Below are positions 25,229 through 33,232 of a stretch of DNA of 64,000 nt, piece by piece. A program made the translations under genes and the position numbers. Every line of letters starts with the position of its first letter. The stretch's first letter is position 1. This DNA is from Methylonatrum sp040877625 (GTDB taxonomy: Bacteria > Pseudomonadota > Gammaproteobacteria > Nitrococcales > Aquisalimonadaceae), in contig JBBDNK010000005.1 in the NCBI GenBank assembly GCA_040877625.1, positions 99,654 through 163,653 of the forward strand, written 5' to 3'. The notes under the pieces were generated by a model that saw only the letters and a program-made list of their open reading frames with translations, had not been told where the DNA came from and did not search any database.

Positions 25229-26397
25229 TGGATCTGAACGCATTACGCGGTTCGGTTGCGGTCGCCGGCGTTGGTACCGCGGGCTGCGGCGAGGCGCCGG
25301 GCCACACCGATATCGAACTGCTGGCCGAGGCCGCGGCCAGCGCTGTCGAGGACGCCGGGCTGACCATGGCCGATATAGACGGCCTGTGCACGGCGAATCT
25401 GAATTCCGCGATGTGGCCGTTGAACGTCGCCGAGTATCTCGGTCTGCGGCCGAGCTTCGTCGAAGGCACCAATATCGGCGGCTCCGCCTTTGTCGCCCAT
25501 TTGCTGCCGGCGATGCTGGCCCTGCACAGCGGCGCCTGCAATGCCGTGCTGGTCTGCTACGGCAGCGCACAGCGTACCGCGGCGGTGAGTCGTCGCGAGC
25601 AGATCCAGGCCCGCAACCTGCTCGACCCCTTTCCCTTCGAGACGCCGTACAAACCATTCAACCCGCCATCGGCCTACGCCTTGATTGCGGCGCGCCACAT
25701 GCACCAGTACGGCACGACGCGACGGCAGTTGGCCGAGATTCCGGTCGCCGCGCGGCGCTGGGCGCAACGCAACCCCGAGGCCTTCGCCCGCGATCCGCTC
25801 AGCATTGAGGACGTCCTCGGCGCACGCATGGTCTCGGCGCCGCTCACGCCGTTTGACTGCTGCCTGGTGACCGATGGCGCGGGCGCGTTCGTGCTGGTGC
25901 GTGCCGAGCGCGCGGCCGATCTGGCCAGACCGCCCGTTTACCTGCTCGGCATCGGCACGGCCGTGTGGCACCGTCAGATTTCGGACATGGCGGATCTGAC
26001 CATTACGCCGGCAGCCGAGTCCGGGCCACGGGCCTTCGACATGGCAGGCCTGACCCCGGCCGACATTGATTGCGCCCAGCTCTACGACGCTTTCTCAATC
26101 AACACCTTGTTGTTTCTCGAGGATCTGGGCTTCTGTGGCAAGGGCGAAGGCGGAGCGTTCGTGGAGGACGGCGCCATTGCGCCCGGCGGGCGGTTGCCGG
26201 TGAACACCAATGGCGGCGGCCTGTCCTGCGTTCACCCGAACATGTACGGCACGTTCCTGGTTATCGAGGCGGTGCGCCAGCTGCGCGCCGAGGCGGGCGA
26301 GCGGCAGGTCGGCGGCGCGCGCACGGCGCTGGTACACGGCAACGGCGGCAATTCCGCCGGTAGCCAGTCAACGGCAATTTTTGCCACCGAACGGTAG
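25228..26397 (+). CDS. Thiolase-like protein lacking the usual active-site Cys (possible retro-aldolase)
   Basis: Thiolase-superfamily protein of 389 residues in the branch encoded with DUF35 partners. At the place where thiolases carry the nucleophilic Cys, this protein reads EGTNIGGSAF, with no Cys. The C-terminal His motif is present as VHPNMYG. A LYDAFSINTL segment near residue 285 resembles the Tyr-Asp motif of Ltp2-type steroid aldolases, which also lack the Cys and cleave beta-hydroxyacyl-CoA. With a hydratase in the same operon, a retro-aldol chain-shortening role is plausible. It starts in TAATG, overlapping the DUF35 stop. A non-catalytic thiolase-like role cannot be excluded. Confidence 0.8.
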   Translation: MDLNALRGSVAVAGVGTAGCGEAPGHTDIELLAEAAASAVEDAGLTMADIDGLCTANLNSAMWPLNVAEYLGLRPSFVEGTNIGGSAFVAHLLPAMLALHSGACNAVLVCYGSAQRTAAVSRREQIQARNLLDPFPFETPYKPFNPPSAYALIAARHMHQYGTTRRQLAEIPVAARRWAQRNPEAFARDPLSIEDVLGARMVSAPLTPFDCCLVTDGAGAFVLVRAERAADLARPPVYLLGIGTAVWHRQISDMADLTITPAAESGPRAFDMAGLTPADIDCAQLYDAFSINTLLFLEDLGFCGKGEGGAFVEDGAIAPGGRLPVNTNGGGLSCVHPNMYGTFLVIEAVRQLRAEAGERQVGGARTALVHGNGGNSAGSQSTAIFATER

Positions 26398-26468
26398 ACG
26401 CGGCTCTCGGGGCGTCGATCCGGTCGGATGCAGTGCCCCGTTGAGACCGCGACACGCAAGAGGTAGAG

Positions 26469-27995
26469 ATGAGACGCGAGTACAACAGTGAAGCGCTGAC
26501 CATCGGCGTGGTTGGTGCCGGGACCATGGGGCGGGGAATTGCCCAGATCGCGGCCCAGGCGGGTTTGCGCGTGTGTCTTTACGATGCCCGCGCCGAGGCG
26601 ACGCAGGCTGCGCTCGGCGCGATTGAGAAAGTGCTCGTCCGTCTGGTCGACAAAGGCAGGATGGAGCAGGCGGCAGTAGCCGCGATACTTGCACGCATCG
26701 CGCCGCTGGGTTCGCTGCAGGGCATGGCGGATTGCGATGTTGTGGTCGAGGCGATCGTTGAGGATCTGGAGGCCAAGCGCGGCCTGTTCCAGGAACTGGA
26801 AGCGATCTGCGGCGAAGGCACCATTCTCGCCAGCAACACCTCCTCACTGTCGATCACCGCCATGGCCGCTGCCTGTGAATACCCGCATCGGGTGGCGGGC
26901 TGGCACTTCTTCAATCCGGTGCCCTTGATGCGTGTTGCCGAGGTCATCGAAGGCGCGCTCACCGACAGGGCTGTCTCGGACGCCCTGCTGGCCATCACCG
27001 AGCGGATGGGGCATGCCGGCGTTCGCGCCCGGGACATGCCCGGTTTCATCATCAATCATGCCAACCGTGGAATGACCTCCGAGGGCCTGCGGGTGCAATC
27101 CGAGGGCATCGCCGACTTCGCCACCATCGACAGCATCATGCGTGATGCGGCGAACTTCCGCATGGGGCCGTTCCAGCTCCTGGATCTGCTCGGCCTGGAT
27201 GTTGCCGAGACCGTGATCGAATCCATCTACAACCAATTCTACCAGGAGCCGCGTTTCCGCCCGACACCGCTGATTCGCCAGCGGGTTGCCGCCGGCCTCT
27301 ATGGACGCAAGAGCGGGCATGGCTTCTACGACTACAGAAGCGGCGAACCAGAATCCCCGAGCGCCGAGCCCGTGGCGCCCGCGGCCGTCGACCGACCGAT
27401 CTGGATCAGCCCCGCCGAGCCTGTCGGCGCCGCCGCACTGGCCGAGGCGCTGACGGCCGAGAATGTGCGCCTGGAGCAGGGCGAGGCGCCATCCAACGAG
27501 GCAATCATCGTAGTTACGCCTCTGGGTCAGGACACCAGCACCGCCTGTCTGGAACAGGGGCTGGACCCCGCGCGCACGGTCGCCGTGGATACGCTGTTTC
27601 CACTGAATGGGCGACGGACTCTGATGGGCTCGCCGGCTACCGGGGCGGACTACCTGCAGGCGGCCCACGGCCTGCTTGCCGCAGGTGGCGTGCCGGTGTC
27701 GGTGGTGCGCGATAGCCCCGGATTTGTCGCACAACGCGTGGTCGTGCTGATCGTCACCATCGCCTGCGATATCGCACAGCAGCGAATCGCTGTCCCCGCG
27801 GATATCGATACCGCCGTGAAACGCGGCCTGGGATACCCCCAGGGGCCGCTGGAGATGGGGGATGCGCTGGGTGCCGCGCGCATTCTGCGGGTGCTGGAGA
27901 ACCTCGAGCGCGCCTATGCGGAGCCGCGTTACCGGCCCAGTATCTGGCTGAGCCGCCGGGCGCGGCTGGGGCTCTCGCTGCTGCAGGAAGACTGA
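26469..27995 (+). CDS. 3-hydroxyacyl-CoA dehydrogenase, PaaH-like long form
   Basis: NAD-dependent dehydrogenase of 508 residues. The Rossmann motif GVVGAGTMGRGIAQIAA is at residue 13, followed by the catalytic region ASNTSSLSI and the His-containing GWHFFNPVPLM. The first C-terminal domain ends GLYGRKSGHGFYDY, and a second dehydrogenase C-terminal domain occupies about residues 400-505. This duplicated layout matches PaaH-type enzymes rather than the short 280-residue form. It follows the thiolase-like gene by 71 bases and probably oxidises a beta-hydroxyacyl-CoA in the same pathway. Confidence 0.88.
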   Translation: MRREYNSEALTIGVVGAGTMGRGIAQIAAQAGLRVCLYDARAEATQAALGAIEKVLVRLVDKGRMEQAAVAAILARIAPLGSLQGMADCDVVVEAIVEDLEAKRGLFQELEAICGEGTILASNTSSLSITAMAAACEYPHRVAGWHFFNPVPLMRVAEVIEGALTDRAVSDALLAITERMGHAGVRARDMPGFIINHANRGMTSEGLRVQSEGIADFATIDSIMRDAANFRMGPFQLLDLLGLDVAETVIESIYNQFYQEPRFRPTPLIRQRVAAGLYGRKSGHGFYDYRSGEPESPSAEPVAPAAVDRPIWISPAEPVGAAALAEALTAENVRLEQGEAPSNEAIIVVTPLGQDTSTACLEQGLDPARTVAVDTLFPLNGRRTLMGSPATGADYLQAAHGLLAAGGVPVSVVRDSPGFVAQRVVVLIVTIACDIAQQRIAVPADIDTAVKRGLGYPQGPLEMGDALGAARILRVLENLERAYAEPRYRPSIWLSRRARLGLSLLQED

Positions 27996-28113
27996 GTATC
28001 TGAATTCGGCCGGCGAGGGTGCACTACTCAGGCTCCCGGAGCTGAAGTGGATTCACGACCGGTTGAAAGCGCCCCGGCCAACGGGGCCAATAAAACGAAA
28101 GGAGGAGAAGCAC

Positions 28114-29106
28114 ATGAATTCCAACACTCTGAAAGCGCTCTGCGCCGGTCTGGCCGTTGCAGCGTTGCTGGCCGCCGGCTCTGCCGCCGCCCAGCAGCGG
28201 TGGACCATCGGCACCAATCCCACTGGCACACTGTATTACACGATCGGCGGTGCGATCGCCGCCACGCTCGGAGAGGATCTCGGGCATCGGGTCATCGTGC
28301 AGCCCTATGCCGGTTCAACCGTCTACCTGCCGCTGGTCAACAACGGCGAGATCAACTTCGGCATCAACTCCAGCCTCGATGCCGGCCGCTTTGCCAGCGA
28401 TGTCGACGACAGCAAGCTGCGTGCGGTCGCGCGCATCATGCCACTGAGCTACGGCTTTCTGGTGCGCGCGGACTCCGACATCCACACCGTGGAGGATCTG
28501 CGCGGCAAGCGGGTGGTCACCGAATACCGCAGCCTGGGGTCCATGGGCCCTGCAAACAAGGCCATGCTTGCCGCGGGCGGTCTGGTAAACGAAGGTGACG
28601 TCGAGTCGATTACCGTCAGCGGCCTTGCCGACGGTATTCAGGGCGTGGTGGAGAATCGCATCGATGCGACCGGCACCGGTGTCGGCATTCCCTTGACTCA
28701 GCAGGCCCATGCGACGGTCTCGGGCGGTATTCGCTACGTCCCGCTCGGGGAAATGGCGACCAGTGAATTCTTCGAGGACCAGCTTCCCGGGCTTTACTCG
28801 GTAAGGCTGGAGCCGCATGCGAGCCGGCCGGGTGTCCGGGAGCCCGTGACGGTGTCGGGCTTCGACGTGTACCTGTGGGGCAATGCCGACATGAGCGACG
28901 AGGATGTTGCCGACGTGGTTCGGGTGCTGCACGAACACTTCGACCAGCTGCGTGAAGACTATCCGCCCCTGCGCAGGGCGCAGACCAACGAGCTGGCCTC
29001 TCCGACCAACACGCTGCCTTATCATCCCGGTGCCATAAAGGCCTATAAGGAATTGGGGCTATGGAGTGAGGAGAACGAGGCGCGCGATGCGCGGCTGAGC
29101 CGGTAA
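28114..29106 (+). CDS. TAXI-family TRAP transporter solute-binding protein (second)
   Basis: Periplasmic receptor of 330 residues. Its signal peptide ends SAAAQQ near residue 27, followed by the TAXI motifs IGTNPTGTLYYTIGG and DLRGKRVVTEY. ATG 28114 has an exceptionally strong ribosome site, AAAGGAGGAG, as expected for an abundant binding protein. It lies last in the acyl-CoA operon and has no permease beside it. The unpaired fused permease at 19630-21558 is the natural partner. If so, the compound it binds is the acid that the operon's CoA ligase activates. Confidence 0.9.
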   Translation: MNSNTLKALCAGLAVAALLAAGSAAAQQRWTIGTNPTGTLYYTIGGAIAATLGEDLGHRVIVQPYAGSTVYLPLVNNGEINFGINSSLDAGRFASDVDDSKLRAVARIMPLSYGFLVRADSDIHTVEDLRGKRVVTEYRSLGSMGPANKAMLAAGGLVNEGDVESITVSGLADGIQGVVENRIDATGTGVGIPLTQQAHATVSGGIRYVPLGEMATSEFFEDQLPGLYSVRLEPHASRPGVREPVTVSGFDVYLWGNADMSDEDVADVVRVLHEHFDQLREDYPPLRRAQTNELASPTNTLPYHPGAIKAYKELGLWSEENEARDARLSR

Positions 29107-29112
29107 GCGATG

Positions 29113-29147
29113 CAGGGGCAGCGCCCTACGGCGCTGCCCCTGTATTT
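29113..29147. terminator. Strong hairpin terminator between convergent genes
   Basis: A 13-bp perfect stem: CAGGGGCAGCGCC (29113-29125), loop CTAC, and GGCGCTGCCCCTG (29130-29142), then TATTT. It sits right after the TAXI receptor stop and just before the end of the antiporter gene on the other strand. The T-run is short, so it probably works best for the receptor operon. Confidence 0.75.
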
Positions 29148-29152
29148 GCAGG

Positions 29153-30946
29153 TCACTCCCGGTCGGCGATTTCCTCGTCCGATTCAAACAGGCTCTCCAG
29201 TTCCTTCGAAGCCTCCTGCACGGACTGAATCAGTTTGGTTTCGTTGCCGAACAAGGCCAGCTGCTGCTCCAGCGTATGCTGGTCATGGTTGCGGAACGTC
29301 GCCGTGATGTGATCGGCCTGATCGCTCGGGAATCCGAGCGTGACGAGCACGTCGCGCGTCAGTTCCAGGCTGGAGGGCAGCAGTTCCCGAAAGATAGTGT
29401 GGATGCCCATCCGCATCAGCAGGTGAGCGTGGTAACGGCCCCGGGCCCGGGCGTGAATGCGCAGATGCGGAAACTGCCGCTGCACCAGTTCCGCGACGCG
29501 TATCGAGTCCTGCACGTTGCCAATGGCCAGCACCAGGATGCGGGCCTGGTCGGCACCGGCGGCGTACAGCAAATCGATGCGGCCGGCATCGCCGTAGTAC
29601 ACCTTGTTGCCGTAACGGCGCACGAAGTCCACCTGGTCAGGGTTGATGTCCAGCACGGTGTAGGGGATCCGCAAGCCCTTGAGGATGCGTCCGGTAATCT
29701 GCCCGAACCGGCCGAAGCCCACAATGATCACCTCGGGGGTGTCGTTGTTCGGGCGGTCGAAGTCGCGTGGCGGGTTCGAGGGCGAGAAAAACGGTCTGAT
29801 CCAGCGCGAGCTTGCCAGAAAGAGCACGGGCGTCGCGGCCATGGACAGGGAAATGGTCAGTACCAGCACGTTAACCAGCTCCTGCCCCAGCAGGTGCGAA
29901 CCCACCGCGGCGGTGAGCAGCACGAAGGCGAATTCCCCACCCTGGGAGAGCAGCACGCCGAGCTCGATGGCATCGCGCCAGGGCAAACCATACAGGCGTG
30001 CCGCAACCAGCACGGTCAGCGCTTTTGCGGCCAGCAGCGCCAGCGCCAGGCCGAGCACCACGCCGGGGATGTCCAGCAGCAGCCCGATCTGGGCAGTCAT
30101 GCCCACGGCCATGAAGAACAGACCGAGCAGCAGGCCCTTGAAGGGCTCGATATCGGCCTCGATGTTGTGGCGGTACTCGGAGTCGGCGAGCAGAACGCCG
30201 GCGATGAACGCGCCGAGTGCCATCGACAGCCCCGCGAAATCCATCAACAGCGCCGCGCCGGTTACCACCATCAGTGCGGTGCCGGCAAACACCTCACGGC
30301 TTCGCGTGCCGGCGGCCATGCGGAATATCGGCCGCAGCAGATAGCGGCCGCCGAAAGTCAGCGCGAGAATGGCCGAGACGGCAATACCCGCCTCAAGCAG
30401 GATCCGGATCGGGTCTTCCGTGAACAGCGAACCCGCCGCCAGAATCGGGATGGCGGCGAGCACGGGAATGGCCGCCAGATCCTGAAACAGCAACAGCGCG
30501 AAGGCGTGACGCCCGTGCCCGGTCTGCAGCTCCTTGCGCTCGCCAAGCAACTGCAGCACCAGCGGCGTGGAACACAAGCCCAGGCTGAAGCCGACCACCA
30601 GCGCCGCCAGCGGCGGCAGGCCCAGCGCCCAGGCCGCCGCGGCGAGCACCACCGTGGTGATTGCGACCTGCAGGCTGCCGAAGCCGAACACCGGCTTGCG
30701 CATGGCCTTGAGCCGGGAGGGCTGGAGTTCCAGGCCGATCACGAAGAGCAAGAAGACAATGCCGACCTGCGAGAACTGCAGGACTTCGTCCGGCCCGGGC
30801 ACCAGTCCGAGCACCGACGGCCCGATGACCACCCCCGCGGCCAGGTAGCCCAGCACCTCGCCAAGCCCGATGCGCTTGAAGATCGGTACGATGACCACGG
30901 CCGCGACCAGAAAGATCAGCGCATTAAGCAGCAGACTGGTTGCCAT
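29153..30946 (-). CDS. Monovalent cation:proton antiporter, KefB/KefC-like (CPA2) with RCK domain
   Basis: Membrane protein of 597 residues. The first about 385 residues hold some 12 hydrophobic segments of the CPA2 exchanger domain, with VGFSLGLCSTPLVLQ and LLFQDLAAIPVL as signatures. A cytoplasmic RCK (TrkA-N) domain follows at about 410-525, with the nucleotide-binding VIIVGFGRFGQITG. It probably expels K+ and admits H+ under electrophile or osmotic stress. ATG 30946 was chosen because hydrophobic sequence starts at once and GGGGA lies upstream; the frame from 31021 runs into the 19-bp repeat. The C-terminal tail (about 540-597) is acidic and helical. Confidence 0.88.
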   Translation of the reverse strand: MATSLLLNALIFLVAAVVIVPIFKRIGLGEVLGYLAAGVVIGPSVLGLVPGPDEVLQFSQVGIVFLLFVIGLELQPSRLKAMRKPVFGFGSLQVAITTVVLAAAAWALGLPPLAALVVGFSLGLCSTPLVLQLLGERKELQTGHGRHAFALLLFQDLAAIPVLAAIPILAAGSLFTEDPIRILLEAGIAVSAILALTFGGRYLLRPIFRMAAGTRSREVFAGTALMVVTGAALLMDFAGLSMALGAFIAGVLLADSEYRHNIEADIEPFKGLLLGLFFMAVGMTAQIGLLLDIPGVVLGLALALLAAKALTVLVAARLYGLPWRDAIELGVLLSQGGEFAFVLLTAAVGSHLLGQELVNVLVLTISLSMAATPVLFLASSRWIRPFFSPSNPPRDFDRPNNDTPEVIIVGFGRFGQITGRILKGLRIPYTVLDINPDQVDFVRRYGNKVYYGDAGRIDLLYAAGADQARILVLAIGNVQDSIRVAELVQRQFPHLRIHARARGRYHAHLLMRMGIHTIFRELLPSSLELTRDVLVTLGFPSDQADHITATFRNHDQHTLEQQLALFGNETKLIQSVQEASKELESLFESDEEIADRE

Positions 30947-30996
30947 AAAGCGTCCCCCGACGAACAGGCCGGCGCCCTGTCGCCGGATTCTGGTGG

Positions 30997-31015
30997 GTAG
31001 AGTGTACCGGCAAGC
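30997..31015 (+). repeat. 19-bp direct repeat, left copy, flanking the Rhs locus
   Basis: GTAGAGTGTACCGGCAAGC occurs here and again at 36760-36778 in the same direction. Flanks are also alike: CTGGT precedes both at 3-6 bases, and ACCAT follows both at 1-4 bases. The two copies enclose the whole Rhs locus. The copy here lies in the upstream region of the antiporter gene. Confidence 0.75.
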
Positions 31016-31243
31016 GACCATCGTGCGGCATGTGGGCGATACACATTAACTGCCGGGCGGACGAGCTGACCGGCATAGAGACGGAATAACTTGCCGACTG
31101 CCGTCCGTTTTTATATATTGCCCGCGACGACAGCGCCCCCGGACGGGTGCCCGGCAGCGCGATGACGCACGGAATCGACGCCCGGCACGGATCAGGGAAT
31201 AACAACCTCTGCGACTGCAGTACCGATCAAGGACGACACGCCC

Positions 31244-33196
31244 ATGGGTTCCCGGATGGACCTACTTCCGCACGCCTCACATTATTTCCGACATCTGTCC
31301 TTATCGAACCAACCGGAGGCAAACTCGGCTGTGCCCGCAGTGGGCCATGTTCCCGGTGGCCGTGGCACCAGCCATGTGATCGCGTTGCTGCTCGCGCTGG
31401 GGGTTTCGACGGTACTGCCGTTCGGGAGCGCCGTCGCCAATTCGGTGCTGTATACGGCGGAACTGGGGGTGCACTACATGTCTCCGGGATGGTGGGCCTC
31501 CGATATTACCTACGAGCCACGTCACTTCATTCAGGCTGCCCAATGCGCAAGCAGTATCGTTGGCAGGGGTCCGACGTGGAACCACGCGGCAGGGGACTGG
31601 CGGGATCAGGCCAATGCAGCCTGCATGGGTAATATCGTCCGTGGTTACAAGAATGCGGATGGGACGCGGGTGGAGTTCGAGAATGTCAGCACCTCTTTAT
31701 GGAGTTTCTCAGGCAGCGCAGCGATAGCACAGTTCAGTCACAAATTTATTGGGTACGCTATCTGGCCGCCCTATTCCAGATGGCATTTGAGCCAAAAAAG
31801 CTACGAGGAGCTGTACTTTATTACCTTGCCGGACGACCCCCAGTCGTCGCGGGTCTGCACCGCGGGCAACCCGGTAGACGTGGCCACGGGCGCCAAGTAC
31901 CAGCGCGAGGCCGACATCACCGGCCCGGTGCCCTTTACCCGGTACTACGCCAGCAGCACGCACGGCGCCGCCTTGGGCGAAGCCCCCTGGCGGCACGGCT
32001 ACGAGTACACCCTGGAAGTGCTTGGGCTTCGGCAGGTAAGCGATGGCGCCGCGCTGCTGCGCAGCGCCGGCCATGCGCGCAAGGCCGACGCCTGCCACGC
32101 CGGTTGGCTGGAACTGCAGCCCCGGCTGAGCGCCCCCTGGGCGACGGGAGCCACCGCCGAATACGACGAGACGACAGAGATCTGTCGGATTCTGCACGGC
32201 GGTACACTCATGAAACACGCCGCCGTCACGGACGTGGTCGCACTTCCGCCGCAGGTCGAGGTCGTGCAGCTTACCCGGCCCAGTGGTGCCGTCTTGCGCT
32301 ACCAGCAGGCCGGCAGCGGCTGGACCACCCTGGGCGCGCACACCGGCCGCCTGGAACAGCCCGGCGACGGCACCTGGCGCTTTATTGCCGACGACGACAC
32401 CGTCGAGCGCTACAGCGCCGACGGCCGGCTGCTATCGATCACCGCCCGCGACGGCCATACCCGCAGCTTCGACCATGACGGCGCGGGGCGTCTGCGCGGC
32501 ATCCAGGACGCGGCTGGGCACGGATTGCAGTTCGCCTATGAGGGCGATCTGCTGGCGAGCGTCACTGCCGACGGCGACGAGCAGCACCGGTTCGCGTACG
32601 ACCCGGCCGGACGCCTGGAGCGCGTACAGCGCCCCGACGGCACGGCGCGCCACTACAACTACGAGGACGCGCGCTTCCCGGAGGCGCTCACCGGCCTCAC
32701 CGACGAAAACGGTCACCGCTACGCCACCTGGGCCTACGACGACCAGGGCCGGGCGGTGCGCTCCGAACACGCCGAGGGCGCCGAGCGCACCGAACTGGCG
32801 TACAACGCCGATGGCACCACCACGGTAACCAACGCCCTTGGCAAGCAGACCACCTACCACTTCGCGCCCGTGCAGGGCGTGCGCCGCGTGAGCCGCGTCG
32901 AAGGCCACGCCACGGCCAGCTGCGAAGGCGCCTACAGCGACTACACCTACACCCCCGAAGGCTGGCTCGAGACCCGCACCGACTGGAACGGCACGCGCAC
33001 CCGCTTCGAGTACAACGCCCGCGGCCTGGAAGTGCGCCGCATCGACGCCGAAGGCAGCCCCGCGCAGCGCGAGACGCGCACCGACTGGCACCCCAGCCTG
33101 CGGCTGCCGGTGCGCATCAGCGAGGCCGGGCGCACCACCGAGCTCGACTACGACAGCCGCGGCCGGCTCACCCGCCGCAGCGAACAGGCCCACTGA
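31244..33196 (+). CDS. Rhs/YD-repeat secreted protein, N-terminal half (DUF6531 plus YD repeats)
   Basis: Protein of 650 residues. A long N region precedes a hydrophobic signal segment at about 45-62 with a likely AVANS cleavage site near 66. DUF6531 starts about residue 205 (CTAGNPVDVATG...PFTRYY). YD repeats run from about 390 to the end, for example GHTRSFDHDGAGRLRGI and YDSRGRLTRRSEQ. In intact Rhs proteins the YD cage continues into a core domain, but here it ends at TGA 33194. The next Rhs frame is in the same phase 12 codons later. AAGGACGACACGCCC precedes ATG 31244, nearly the same leader as the second half has. It may be exported and associate with the second half. Confidence 0.8.
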   Translation: MGSRMDLLPHASHYFRHLSLSNQPEANSAVPAVGHVPGGRGTSHVIALLLALGVSTVLPFGSAVANSVLYTAELGVHYMSPGWWASDITYEPRHFIQAAQCASSIVGRGPTWNHAAGDWRDQANAACMGNIVRGYKNADGTRVEFENVSTSLWSFSGSAAIAQFSHKFIGYAIWPPYSRWHLSQKSYEELYFITLPDDPQSSRVCTAGNPVDVATGAKYQREADITGPVPFTRYYASSTHGAALGEAPWRHGYEYTLEVLGLRQVSDGAALLRSAGHARKADACHAGWLELQPRLSAPWATGATAEYDETTEICRILHGGTLMKHAAVTDVVALPPQVEVVQLTRPSGAVLRYQQAGSGWTTLGAHTGRLEQPGDGTWRFIADDDTVERYSADGRLLSITARDGHTRSFDHDGAGRLRGIQDAAGHGLQFAYEGDLLASVTADGDEQHRFAYDPAGRLERVQRPDGTARHYNYEDARFPEALTGLTDENGHRYATWAYDDQGRAVRSEHAEGAERTELAYNADGTTTVTNALGKQTTYHFAPVQGVRRVSRVEGHATASCEGAYSDYTYTPEGWLETRTDWNGTRTRFEYNARGLEVRRIDAEGSPAQRETRTDWHPSLRLPVRISEAGRTTELDYDSRGRLTRRSEQAH

Positions 33197-33232
33197 CCCC
33201 CGCGACAGCGAACAACACCAAGGACGCACCCC

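Noticed and set aside
29276..31000. Long plus-strand frame across the antiporter gene (574 codons)
   Set aside because: Antisense shadow of the KefB/C-type gene; the product is Gln/His/Arg-rich with no domain.
33194..33196. Rhs stop codon as a simple sequencing error
   Set aside because: The second half has a signal-like segment and its own ribosome site, which a single-base error would not create. Resequencing would still be worthwhile.
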